Positions 7,854 to 18,265 of a stretch of 64,000 bases of DNA are shown here, piece by piece. How positions within the stretch are numbered: the first letter of the stretch is position 1; every line of letters starts with the position of its first letter. The translations under genes and the position numbers were made by a program. The stretch is from a virus: the IMG/VR virus record IMGVR_UViG_3300046167_000709, positions 1 through 64,000 of that record, one strand, 5' to 3'. A model generated the notes under the pieces. The model was not told the origin of the DNA. It ran no database searches and saw only the letters and a list, made by a program, of their open reading frames with translations.

Positions 7854-10800
7854 CTTTATCTTTTTTTTGTAGTTCTAATATTTTTTTAACTCTATTGTTT
7901 TCGTTTTTAAGCTCTCTAATTTGCTTTTTAGTTAAGCCAAAGTCTAATAATGTTTTAACTTGATCAGGTTTGTTAGTGTCTTTCTTCATTTTATCAACCT
8001 CAAGTTGCAATTCTTGCTTAGGTGTTAAAGGTTCTTTTTTATCAAAACCTCCGTAATACCCAAGACCTAATTCCCAAGTTCCCCATCCAAGACCTAAAGC
8101 TACTTTTTGCCAAAGTGAAGATCTTTCATTTACTAAACCTCTTAAGTTATTTATTTTCTTAGCAACTCTATCAAGTGGAATATTGGTAAAACCAGTTACA
8201 ACTTGAGCGCCCGCCATATAAGCTGGGTTATCTAAGCTAAAGCCTTTCTCTTTTATATCCTTCATATTCCAGCTAAAACTTCTCAATCCACCTTTTATTT
8301 TACCTATTTTAGATCCAAGAGGCGGTGAAAAACTTAGTAAGTCATCTACTGCGTTTTCATATTTAGAACCTTTCTTACCATACTCTTCATAAAGAGTCAT
8401 TAAAGTGTTTTTAATAGCTGCACTTGCAGCTCCAAATATACCTAAACCTTTTAACTGAGAATCAATCATTCCATTAGCTACTTTATAAGCTTTATCGTTT
8501 CTCTTCTTAGCTTTTGCCTCGTCAGTTTCTTCTTCATCATCTCCAAACCCTAAAGCAAATACTGCTTGTTGCAGCGAGTTAAATATTAAATTCTGAATAG
8601 CACCGTAGTAAACTATCTTAGATACATTGCTTCTCCAGTCACCTCGACCATTTATAAGATCCTGCGCAGCGCGTTTTTGAATACGAGCATACTGCATTGG
8701 AGTATTAGCCCAAGCAAGTATAACACGCCCCGCTGCAGAGGCTTGTTGTTGGCTAATTTTACTAGGTGAACTAGACTGTTGGTTTTCTTCCGCTATAGCT
8801 TTAAAATCTTCAAAAGCTTGCGTCTCAGCATCAGCATCGCTTAAACCTTGTTTCTTTAAAGCTTCTAATCTATTTCTATAGAAAGTAGATCCACCAGATG
8901 CAATAGCAAAACTATCTGCAAATCTAGTCATAACAAAACCTTTACTAAGTAAGAAAGCAATAGCTGCTTTAGGTTTGTTCTTAGATTCTCTTACAGCATC
9001 AGCAATTTCAGATTCACTTACGTTAATCTTAAGACCGTTTCTACGTTCCACTAAGTAATCAGAATTCATAAGCGTCATAAAATCACCCCAAAATTGTTTT
9101 TGGTTTGCAAACGCTCTTCCTGCCTTTATTATATTATTATCACCTAAGTTTATGAAGTTTACCGCAGATATAGTTTGTAGTAGTGCAGATCTTGTATTTA
9201 AGAACATTACAGCACCAACAGAATTGTTTAACCAGTTAAGTAATCCTTCTGTCACTCTGTTACCTCCGATTGGTCTATTGCTACCAGATTTCATTCTACG
9301 TATAGAATCTTCCATAGCTTCACGCCATCTAGTTCCGTACGCAGCTTCCATCTTGTTCATATTATCTTCTGAGAATATAATGTCGATGTTCTCTCTCCAC
9401 TCTTGCTGATACTCAGCTCTATTAACTTTGTTAATACCACCAATAATATCTGTAGTAATGTTTCCACCTAACCAGTCTTTATCAGGTTTTGGATATTCTT
9501 TACCTTTTTGTATTTTAATAAGCTCGTCAGTAAACACTCTAAGCTTAGCGTCTTTGTTTACAAAATCATTTAATTCTTTAATATCTCTTTTAGATAAACC
9601 AGGTATATCCATACCTTGCTTAGTCCAAGCAGCGACACGCACTGCGTGAGAATAAGTGAATTTACCAATACCAGTTTGTTTGCTTAAGGTTTTAGGTAAT
9701 GTTTTTAGTTTTGTTTTTAAAGCTACAAAATCATTTGCAGCAGATATCTTAGCTTGCGTAACCGCAGACTCAGCTCTATTGTAAGTATCAAGCAAGTTTG
9801 TTTTTAAGAAAGCCATTTGAGCATCTCCTTTCTTACCTTTGCCTATCATCTTATATAGTAAACCTGTAAAGTCTTCAGCGGATGGTGGAATAAGGAAATT
9901 GTACTTACCTTTGCTAGCACCAACTGTTTTAGCTCTAGCTGCAGAATACTTTTTATAAGTTTCAATACCAGACGAATCCTCGATCATATCATTTACAACA
10001 GTATCAAAGGTTTGTCTTTTACTAGCTTTTGCTAATTGAACTTTAGACTTAACATCTATTTGACTTAATACGTCTTTAACTGCTTTAACGTTTCCTGTGT
10101 GATCGTCTGCGAAATAAAAGTCATTATAACCTTCAGCTGCTTTACCCATAATCCACCCAGCTTTAGCCTGTGGAGTACCATCACCTAAACCAGTTATGTT
10201 AGCAAGTGGAATATCTAATCCCATGCTAGCTAAAAATTCTTTAATTGGTCCAGCTGCATCTGCAGGTCTTGCCGTTAAAACAAATACGTCTTTAGTTCCA
10301 CGTTTTTCTGCTATAATTTTAGCTACATCTAATAGTGGTCCTTTACTTCCTTGCATTACTTTACTAAACTCAGAGAAATCCCATTGAGCTCCTTCAGCTT
10401 CCATATTACCTGCTTCTTTAGCAAATGTAGCAGCGTCTATAGCTCCAGTAGTTCCATCAGGCATTGTATATAACACATTGCTTTTAGTTCGAGCTAATGT
10501 ATCATCAAAGTCAAATACTCTAATCTTTTTAACAGGTTGATCTAGTTTTCTAGCAAGCTCTAGAGACTTGTCAGTTTTTTCTAAAGCGTTTATAGCTGTT
10601 TGTACAGTTATAGGTCTGTCGTATTTTATAGCATCAGGAATTAAATCGCTATCACGTTTTGAAGCCATAGCTTTTCCTGGTGCTAATTCTGTATATACTT
10701 TAATATCTTGCTTAGCTTTCTCAGCTGTAGTTTCACCTATAAACTGCTCGTATATTAATCTTTGTTGTTCCGCTTGAACATCTAGATTATTTCTAAACTT

Positions 10801-13800
10801 AGCATCAACTTCTACGTTGTATTTAGCAGCGTCTGAAACACCATTTATAGATCTATTATTTGGGTTTAACGCGAAATATTCATTGTATTTTCTTATATCC
10901 GCGGGAGGTACTTCACTAAAATCACCAGTCTCAAAAGCTTCATTTAGTTTTTCATGAAGATAGGGATGTTCTTCAGATTTAGCTTTCCACGTAGTACCGT
11001 CTTTAAAATAAGTAGCATCTACTATAGCTTGAGTTTCTTTACCTGTAACTTCTTGATAATAATTATCATTAACCCATTTAATCCAGCCGTCTAAAACTTT
11101 TGGGTTATCGCTGGATATAGCTTGAAGTGTTCTATTAGCAAAGTTTCCAAATTGATAAACGTGCTCTTCCCAAGACTTAGAACCAGCTTCTACACCTTGT
11201 TCTAAGCCAAGAACCGCTGCCATTTTTCTACCAAAACTATAATTAGCATTTTGATTATATATCATAGCTGCTATACCTCTGATGTTTTTAGGATCTAACT
11301 TATAAAGTTCAGCAAGTTTCTCTATAATAAGTCTAACACCCTTGTCGTGTAGTGATTTATTTTTAAGATTACCTTCTATGTTTTTTATAGTTTGGCTAGA
11401 TATAGCTTGTTTTATAGCTTTTAAATCTGATTCTGATATAGCATCTAAACCTTCTAAAGCGCTTATAGTATTGTTTATTACTTTTAAATCTCCTAACTCT
11501 CCAGATTCTAAAGCTTCTTTGGTTTCTTTTATATATCTTTTAGTCTTATTAGCGTCACTTATAAACAAAAATTTTCTACCTTTAGCTCCACTAGTTGGCT
11601 TGCTACCTATGTAGGAGTTTCCAGCACCCGCTAAGTTTGATGCAACTGCAAATAAGCTAGCGTTTTTTCCAAAAACTTTAGTTAAATCATCGACAAGGAA
11701 ATTACTTAAATCAGTAACACCTTCAACTCCAGGTTTTATAGGTTTATAACCTGCATTAACAACGTTAGAATCTACGTTGTATTGAGATCCAGCGCTTCTC
11801 TTACTAAACTTAGCTTGCTGAGAAACCTGCAGCCTTTCTGCTATTTTAGCTTTATCTAATTGAGGCTTGGCTTTAAAGGCTTCTGTGCTAGGTGTTGCTT
11901 CTGCTATAAATTTGTTAGCTATCGCTTTTGCTATAGCTCTTTTTCTATTGCTATTATTTTGAGGTGTACTTCCAAAGAAATTATTTATTACAGCTGCGAC
12001 TTTAGGGTTTAATCTATTGTAAAGAACTGCACCAGCTTTTTGTTGAGTAGTTGTAAGATAAGGAATTCTACCCTGCATCATAAACTTTTCAATATCAGCT
12101 TGCTTTGTTAACCTTCTATTTGGTTCTGTAAAAAGTCTAGGTTGACCCTTCTTAACTCTACCATCGTCAATAGCAACTAAGTCTGTTATACTCAAACCTT
12201 TATAAAACGTAGGATTAGAATTTAAAAACTCTCTAAATTGTTTTGGATTTCCTATTAAGTCTTTAACAATAAAATCTACAAAATCTTTAGATGGTTTAAA
12301 AACTTGTTTTCTAAACTTTTCACTATTAATATCTACATTCTTTAGCTGTTCTGTTACAAAACCTCTAACTTTATCCTTAAACGGGATATCTAGTGGCTTT
12401 CCATCTATTTTAATATTATCAACAAGCTTGACATCTGTGTCTACTTCTATAGCTGGACCTCTTGATGTGTCTTCTATAGATTCAAGTTCTTTTTGTCTTT
12501 CGTCTGAAATACTAGTTTCAACGCTTTTAGTTCCAATTTCTTGCTCATAAAACTTAGCTTGCTTTGGCTGTATGTTTCTATAGACAAAAGTAGATATTTG
12601 CTGAGGCACGTCTTTACCATCTATGTTCTTAACAGGCTTAAATCTTCTAAGTATTCCAGGTATATAATCATTAACAAATCCTAGAGCTTTATCCCTAGAT
12701 ACTGTTCCTTTTCCTTGCTTATAACCTAAAGCTTCTATAGCCATTAATTGAACTTGCTCAACTAAATTGTCTTCTTCTTTCTTGGTTAAACCTTCTTTTG
12801 ATTTGGATTTTACAGCTAAATCTTGAGCGCTAGTAGATGCTATAGCACCTGTATCTTTTTTACTTTCTTTAGCTACTATGCTTTCAATCTCTTTAGTGTT
12901 GTCAACCATTGCTTCGTTAAGAGCTTTCACGGCTTTACCACCTTTTTTCCTACCGTCAATTTTTACATCTCCACTAACCAACTCGCCTTTAGCTCCTTCT
13001 TTAGCTATTCTAACTTGATCTTCGGTTAGTTTACCGCCAGATTGTATAGTGTCGTTAAAGTCTTTAATAAAATTAAAAGCATCTAAACCAGTGTCAAATG
13101 TTATACTTAGCTTTTGTTGGTTCGCTGGGTTTTTAAATAAGTTAGAGATTTTATTGCCTATCGACTTCCAAAAACTATCTTGTTTCTTGTTATATACAAT
13201 GTCTCCATCGGTAAGAGATTCACTTAATAAAGGAATAACTTCTTCCCACGTGTTTTCTGCTGAATAATTTTCATCACTTAAGTATTCGTTGAACCTGTTC
13301 ATGAAAGTAAATCCACCTGTTATATCAGGGTTATTAACTATTTCATTAATCAGTGCTTGGCCAAATTTAATTGCAGCGTCTGGATTTGTTTTGAACGTTT
13401 GAAGGAAGAAATGATGTAAAAGCTCGTGTTGATCCGTGGTATACTTGAAGTCTTCTGCTTGCGCTTGGTCGTTTATTAGTATTACTTTTTTACCATCTAA
13501 AACCAAAGCTTGACCGTAACCAGTAGACTCTAAAACGCTACCTCCTTGTTCTTTTATTTCTTTTACTCTTTCATCTATTTTAGCTTGGTCACTAAAAGTT
13601 TCTAGTGTACTTTCTATTTGATCAGATATATTTTTAGCACCCGCTCTTGACTTAGATTCTGCTATTTTAGTTTTATTGATTTCAACTATTTGCTCATCTA
13701 CTTTTGCTATTTTTTCATTTATAGGTCCATGAAAAGATGAGTCTACGTTTTCTTTTTCTTTTAATAGCTCTGTTTTCTCCATTAACAAATCAACTTCCAC

Positions 13801-16392
13801 TCCAGTAACATCACCTGGAGCTTTACTCATAGCTTTAGATACATTGAAAGCAAGTTGCTGCGCTTTTATTATTTGCTGTATTGTTTCAGGATTGCTACTA
13901 GATTTTTTCATTGTATCAAGATACATCATAGTAGAATTTATGTTGTTATGTATCTGATTGTATATTAAGGTTTTTTGATTATTAAATGTTTTAACAGCAC
14001 CAATAGATCCCATACCTCCGCTTAACATTAAAGTTCCAGCAATTAATTCTATTTGTGAATTTAAAAACTCAGAAGACTTAGGTAGAGCTAATCCAAAAGA
14101 AGCATCAGTAACTATATTCATAGCCGCGTTTATTTCTTCTTCACCAAGTTCTTTTAATATATTAACTGTAAACTCTTTTCCAGCTGCTTTAAAACCTTCT
14201 TTAGTTGCTATGTTTTTTAATTTACCTGAAAATATATCTTTTATTTTCTTACCTCCAACTCCTCTTAGAAACTGAGCATCTGGCATTATAGTCTGAACTA
14301 AACCTTCTGTCAAAGAAACAGCACTAGCATACGCAAGCCCACGCCCTCCAAACAATCCTTTAGCTTCAGCATCTTTAACGTTGTCCATTAAAGTTGCTCT
14401 AAAAGTAGCGTCCGCCATTAATATACTGTCTTTTAATTTACTAGAAACAGGTGATAAAACTTTAGACTTAGATCCAAGCCCAGTAATTGTTTTACCTATT
14501 CCTTTTTGAAAAGATGTAACATTACCTTTTCTAACCTCGTTCATTAAATGTAAAGTAAAAGGAAGCATTTGACCGCCAAGTTTTAGGTAATTTCTAGCAC
14601 CAGCATCTGTGTTAAAACCACCTTCTTCAGTTGTGATTTTAAATTTTTCGTCTTCAGACTTAGGTACTAAACTATAATCCGTAAAGTTGTACACTGTATC
14701 TCTCCAAGCGTCATAAACCGAATAATCTTCTTCGTCTGTAAAAAGATCTCCAAAGCCAGCCATTAAAGCGGCAGGAAAACCAATAGAAGCTTTTTTAGCT
14801 AAACCATATAAGCCACCAACAATTTCTCCACCTACAATATCCATTGTGCCATTCCAAAAACCTTCTCCTGAAAAGCTTTCTCTGTAAGCTTCAACTTCAT
14901 CAGATAATTTAAAATTATTTCCCAAGGTTTCTCTAGAAAAACTCATGTTTAAATCTCCTTCAATACTGCTTTTAGTCGCGGCTATATTAGATAACTCTTT
15001 CTTATAAAAACTAAGCTTTTCGTTTCTTATTTTAGAAGTCTCTGTGTAAGTTGAAACTAAGGAATTATAGTTTTGTACTTGCTCAGGAGTGTTTAATCCA
15101 GACTCTTTGAGAGCTGTCATTTGAGAATTTATAGTGTCTAAATCAGAATCTAATTGAATAATATCCTCATCGTATTTTAGTTTAACGTTTTCAAATTGAG
15201 AACTTAAAAATTTAGACTTTCTTTTTATTACAGGTATTTTAAATTTATTTATTAAATCTTCTTTTTCCTGTAAATTAAAAGTTCCTTTAGCTAGTTTTTG
15301 TAAAGATCTTTTGTCTAAAGAATTTACTATATTTAACTCTATCTCATCGTTTATTTCTATAGTTTCACTAGGTTCACTGAAGTCTACACCAAAGCCTTTT
15401 AAAGCAGAGTTTAAATAGTTTGTTACGTCTCCAAAACCACCTCCTGTGCTAGCGTTGTTTCCAGTGTCTTTTCTAAGCTCTTCAAGAGCCTTTGACTGAG
15501 TGTCTGTTAAACCATCTAACTCTTTAATTAACTCTATTTCTTTAGCATTGTTTTCGTCAAAATTAGCTAGCTCTTTAGCTATAAATTGATCTCTAGACGC
15601 TTGATCTTCAAAGTTTTTATTAGCAAATCTAGTTGACTTAGATTCTAGGTCAACTCTTTGTTGCTCTATTTCTTTAAGTTTGTTTTTTTGAGCAGTGTAA
15701 TATGTAAGTTCAGGGCTTTGCTCTATATCTTCTTCTATAACGTCACCAACATATTCCGACATAGGCGGAGCGTAGGTTTGAGTTTCCCATAAAGCACCCT
15801 CTTCTTGATTCACACCTAAGTCTATGGGTTGATTTCTAGCTTCTTGAAGCTCTTTTTTAGTTATATCGTCTCTATGACCTAACTCTAATTGAACTGCTGC
15901 TAAGTTTATTTGAGCATCTTGAGATCCATTGTTTTCACTTAGATTTGACCAATTATCGGTTTCTTGCTTTTTAGTATAGTACTTTATTTTGTTATCGTCA
16001 CCAACCTGCCATTTGTAGTCGTAGTTGTCAGCAGAATAGGTTTCATTTTCCTTCACTACACTGTTCAACTTAGCTGTTTGTTCTGTGTATTGTTTCTGTG
16101 ATTTTCTAGCTTGATCCATCTCTTGATCAGTCATTCCAGGACCAAAAAATCTAGGTTCTTGAGATGCTAATTTTCCACTTCCAGAACTTGAACTCTCGGA
16201 TGCTACCGGGGTTGTTGCTGCAGTCGCATCCTCTTCCACAACAACTTCTGTCTTTACTTCTTCAACAGGTGTTTCAACAACCTCTGCCTCAGCAGTTTTT
16301 GTTCTACCTTTAAATTCTTGAGCTTTAGCAAATATCTCTTCTTGAGATAACCCAGTGTCTTGTAAAGAAGTTACGTATTCTAGTAATGTCAT
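7843..16392 (-). CDS. Giant internal virion protein with HELLH and HAD-like domains
   Basis: A 2849-residue protein, the largest in the genome and about 13% of it. It probably travels in the capsid and is ejected with the DNA, as do the very large internal or ejection proteins of podoviruses. Around residue 988 is DQHELLHHFF, a zincin HExxH motif typical of metallopeptidases. Residues about 1955-2110 form a HAD-like domain: FDFDDTLA (DxDxT, about 1961), VLTAR (about 2039) and FADDH (about 2093). The N-terminus is acidic and disordered and long coiled coils follow. The gene next upstream in the operon order encodes other putative internal proteins. The frame is unbroken across 8.5 kb. Domain calls are by motif only. 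Confidence 0.8.
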   Translation of the reverse strand: MTLLEYVTSLQDTGLSQEEIFAKAQEFKGRTKTAEAEVVETPVEEVKTEVVVEEDATAATTPVASESSSSGSGKLASQEPRFFGPGMTDQEMDQARKSQKQYTEQTAKLNSVVKENETYSADNYDYKWQVGDDNKIKYYTKKQETDNWSNLSENNGSQDAQINLAAVQLELGHRDDITKKELQEARNQPIDLGVNQEEGALWETQTYAPPMSEYVGDVIEEDIEQSPELTYYTAQKNKLKEIEQQRVDLESKSTRFANKNFEDQASRDQFIAKELANFDENNAKEIELIKELDGLTDTQSKALEELRKDTGNNASTGGGFGDVTNYLNSALKGFGVDFSEPSETIEINDEIELNIVNSLDKRSLQKLAKGTFNLQEKEDLINKFKIPVIKRKSKFLSSQFENVKLKYDEDIIQLDSDLDTINSQMTALKESGLNTPEQVQNYNSLVSTYTETSKIRNEKLSFYKKELSNIAATKSSIEGDLNMSFSRETLGNNFKLSDEVEAYRESFSGEGFWNGTMDIVGGEIVGGLYGLAKKASIGFPAALMAGFGDLFTDEEDYSVYDAWRDTVYNFTDYSLVPKSEDEKFKITTEEGGFNTDAGARNYLKLGGQMLPFTLHLMNEVRKGNVTSFQKGIGKTITGLGSKSKVLSPVSSKLKDSILMADATFRATLMDNVKDAEAKGLFGGRGLAYASAVSLTEGLVQTIMPDAQFLRGVGGKKIKDIFSGKLKNIATKEGFKAAGKEFTVNILKELGEEEINAAMNIVTDASFGLALPKSSEFLNSQIELIAGTLMLSGGMGSIGAVKTFNNQKTLIYNQIHNNINSTMMYLDTMKKSSSNPETIQQIIKAQQLAFNVSKAMSKAPGDVTGVEVDLLMEKTELLKEKENVDSSFHGPINEKIAKVDEQIVEINKTKIAESKSRAGAKNISDQIESTLETFSDQAKIDERVKEIKEQGGSVLESTGYGQALVLDGKKVILINDQAQAEDFKYTTDQHELLHHFFLQTFKTNPDAAIKFGQALINEIVNNPDITGGFTFMNRFNEYLSDENYSAENTWEEVIPLLSESLTDGDIVYNKKQDSFWKSIGNKISNLFKNPANQQKLSITFDTGLDAFNFIKDFNDTIQSGGKLTEDQVRIAKEGAKGELVSGDVKIDGRKKGGKAVKALNEAMVDNTKEIESIVAKESKKDTGAIASTSAQDLAVKSKSKEGLTKKEEDNLVEQVQLMAIEALGYKQGKGTVSRDKALGFVNDYIPGILRRFKPVKNIDGKDVPQQISTFVYRNIQPKQAKFYEQEIGTKSVETSISDERQKELESIEDTSRGPAIEVDTDVKLVDNIKIDGKPLDIPFKDKVRGFVTEQLKNVDINSEKFRKQVFKPSKDFVDFIVKDLIGNPKQFREFLNSNPTFYKGLSITDLVAIDDGRVKKGQPRLFTEPNRRLTKQADIEKFMMQGRIPYLTTTQQKAGAVLYNRLNPKVAAVINNFFGSTPQNNSNRKRAIAKAIANKFIAEATPSTEAFKAKPQLDKAKIAERLQVSQQAKFSKRSAGSQYNVDSNVVNAGYKPIKPGVEGVTDLSNFLVDDLTKVFGKNASLFAVASNLAGAGNSYIGSKPTSGAKGRKFLFISDANKTKRYIKETKEALESGELGDLKVINNTISALEGLDAISESDLKAIKQAISSQTIKNIEGNLKNKSLHDKGVRLIIEKLAELYKLDPKNIRGIAAMIYNQNANYSFGRKMAAVLGLEQGVEAGSKSWEEHVYQFGNFANRTLQAISSDNPKVLDGWIKWVNDNYYQEVTGKETQAIVDATYFKDGTTWKAKSEEHPYLHEKLNEAFETGDFSEVPPADIRKYNEYFALNPNNRSINGVSDAAKYNVEVDAKFRNNLDVQAEQQRLIYEQFIGETTAEKAKQDIKVYTELAPGKAMASKRDSDLIPDAIKYDRPITVQTAINALEKTDKSLELARKLDQPVKKIRVFDFDDTLARTKSNVLYTMPDGTTGAIDAATFAKEAGNMEAEGAQWDFSEFSKVMQGSKGPLLDVAKIIAEKRGTKDVFVLTARPADAAGPIKEFLASMGLDIPLANITGLGDGTPQAKAGWIMGKAAEGYNDFYFADDHTGNVKAVKDVLSQIDVKSKVQLAKASKRQTFDTVVNDMIEDSSGIETYKKYSAARAKTVGASKGKYNFLIPPSAEDFTGLLYKMIGKGKKGDAQMAFLKTNLLDTYNRAESAVTQAKISAANDFVALKTKLKTLPKTLSKQTGIGKFTYSHAVRVAAWTKQGMDIPGLSKRDIKELNDFVNKDAKLRVFTDELIKIQKGKEYPKPDKDWLGGNITTDIIGGINKVNRAEYQQEWRENIDIIFSEDNMNKMEAAYGTRWREAMEDSIRRMKSGSNRPIGGNRVTEGLLNWLNNSVGAVMFLNTRSALLQTISAVNFINLGDNNIIKAGRAFANQKQFWGDFMTLMNSDYLVERRNGLKINVSESEIADAVRESKNKPKAAIAFLLSKGFVMTRFADSFAIASGGSTFYRNRLEALKKQGLSDADAETQAFEDFKAIAEENQQSSSPSKISQQQASAAGRVILAWANTPMQYARIQKRAAQDLINGRGDWRSNVSKIVYYGAIQNLIFNSLQQAVFALGFGDDEEETDEAKAKKRNDKAYKVANGMIDSQLKGLGIFGAASAAIKNTLMTLYEEYGKKGSKYENAVDDLLSFSPPLGSKIGKIKGGLRSFSWNMKDIKEKGFSLDNPAYMAGAQVVTGFTNIPLDRVAKKINNLRGLVNERSSLWQKVALGLGWGTWELGLGYYGGFDKKEPLTPKQELQLEVDKMKKDTNKPDQVKTLLDFGLTKKQIRELKNENNRVKKILELQKKDKDEK

Positions 16393-16402
16393 TTAATTAA
16401 AT

Positions 16403-17499
16403 TTATAGGTTATTATCGTCAATAAACTTTTGAGCTTTAGCTTTCTTAGCTTCAGCTAAATCAAACACCGCGGCATCTGCCTGAACCGTAGGCAATTGGT
16501 TTGTAGTAAATTGTTTCAGATAATTATTCATAAAGTATTCTTTATATTTCTTTTCAAATAAAACTTTTTTATCTTGCATAAGTGGCAAGTCTTCTGTGTA
16601 GCTCCAAGAGCTCTCTCCAGCATTAGCGTTTCTGTACCATTTGATCGTCCTCTTCAACGCTTGTGCCTTTAGATATATAAACGTTCCAAGCTGCAACTGC
16701 GTCTTGTTCAGAGCTAAGTAAACCAGCAACCTCAGCGTTTATAAACGGAGTTACTTTCTTTTCGATTTTATCTAAATCGTATTTAAGTATGTTTCTACCT
16801 TTTCCATTTCCGATGTCTACGATCTCATAATCAGGGGTTCCATCAGGATTAATAATCACATATTCTTCAATTATTTTAGCTTGAGCTGCAAGCTCTCCAT
16901 TTTCATTAACCATGTCAGGTGAAAATACACCAACTTCAGTCAATAGTCTTAACATGTTTTTATCTATATCTGGGGTCGGCGCTACAAGCGAAGTGTTTGA
17001 TTCAATTAAAGCATTTAAAGCTGTATTGTTTATAACTAATGGCTCTTGAAAAGCAGGGCCAGTGAAAACAATCTGTTGAGAACCACCTGGTAGTAAATCT
17101 AAATAAACATTATAACCATCTGACTTAGAAAAACCAGGTTTAGCTGTCATAATGCTATTAGCTGCTTTATACTTAAAGTCATTGTTTGGATCAAAGTTTG
17201 AATCATCTGTTACGCTTAATTCTGCTAGTAGTGAAGATAAAAAATCTAAAGATAACTGTGGAGCTTCTTGCAGATGTTTAATTTCTGACAACTCATAAGC
17301 GCAAGTTTCGTCTTGACAATTGTTTGAGTCTACAGCTAATTTTAATTTAGCATAAACTCTTCCCTGTGTTTCTATAAGCATTGTCTAGTATTTGAAAATT
17401 GTAATCGCTAACACCTGACGTAAAGTCTTTGTTATAAGCAATAGCATCACTTTCGTTAAACTGCTGTAAAAAAAGGTTTTGATTTAAGTTGTTTTCCAT
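16403..17499 (-). CDS. Hypothetical virion protein, split by two one-base frame changes
   Basis: Three overlapping pieces make one plausible gene of about 365 residues. The first, from the ATG at 17499, starts MENNLNQNLFLQQF. The second runs through LIETQGRVYAKLKLA to about 16640. The third begins near KWYRNANAGESSW and ends FIDDNNL. Each join needs one base to be skipped. The start at 17499 follows the previous gene by 10 bases, which supports it over an internal start at 17381. Position between two putative internal virion proteins suggests a virion role; there is no recognised domain. Confidence 0.6.
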
Positions 17500-17509
17500 T
17501 TTTTATTTT

Positions 17510-18235
17510 TTAATTTCCACCACCTATTAAACTACCACCAATAGATGCTAGTGACCCAAACATCCCAGTTATAGCACCTGTTTGATCTGCTCTAGCCTGT
17601 GCTGTGGCTTGTGCAGCACCAGTTAACTGCGAAAGAGTTCTGCTTATGCGACCTTCTTCTCTAGCTTCTTTAGCACTAAATTGAAATTGTTTTCCGGCTG
17701 CTTGAGCTGCTTGAACTCTAGCTGCTTCAGACATTTGAATTCCTTGAATTCGTATTTTTTCAGCCATTTTAGCTTCTTGCATTTGACGTTCGCCTTCTGC
17801 TCTTTTTTCTTCGTTAGATTTTTCTTGTTGTTCTATATTAGCCGCAACACCTTTTTTGCTTCTTAAAGCGGCGTTAGCTAAAGCGGTTGCACCACCTGCT
17901 CCAGCACCTGTAGCTCTCATTGTATCTAGCGAAGCTGCTAAAGCTAAGTCACTTTCTTCCATTTGAATTTCGGCAGCTTGAGTAGCTACTCCTAGATTAG
18001 CGAAAGGGTTAGATATTTCACTAGACATGTCTTTAGAAAATCCAGCTACGCTTTCAACACCTTCATAAGGGTTAACAATCTTTCCTCTATGCGTTTCTAA
18101 ATGATGCAATCTTTTTGCTAACCTTGCTTTTGCTGCGGCTGCTTCTCTAGCAGCTCGCTTAGCTGAGCTAGATCCAAATAATCCACCTATTATACTAGCG
18201 CCTGCTCCTATTATTGCTCCTGCTCCTATTGGCAT
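17510..18235 (-). CDS. Internal virion protein, T7 gp14-like by layout
   Basis: A 241-residue protein with a Gly/Ala/Ile-rich N-terminal segment (AGAIIGAGASIIGGLFG) and a similar hydrophobic C-terminal one (GMFGSLASIGGSLIGGG) flanking a long Ala/Glu/Gln coiled coil. This layout matches small podovirus internal core proteins that insert in the host membrane during DNA ejection. Lying just before the giant protein gene fits an ejection-protein cluster. Assignment is by composition and position, not by sequence identity. Confidence 0.6.
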   Translation of the reverse strand: MPIGAGAIIGAGASIIGGLFGSSSAKRAAREAAAAKARLAKRLHHLETHRGKIVNPYEGVESVAGFSKDMSSEISNPFANLGVATQAAEIQMEESDLALAASLDTMRATGAGAGGATALANAALRSKKGVAANIEQQEKSNEEKRAEGERQMQEAKMAEKIRIQGIQMSEAARVQAAQAAGKQFQFSAKEAREEGRISRTLSQLTGAAQATAQARADQTGAITGMFGSLASIGGSLIGGGN

Positions 18236-18265
18236 ATTTGTATATTTTTATATTTATTATTCATT

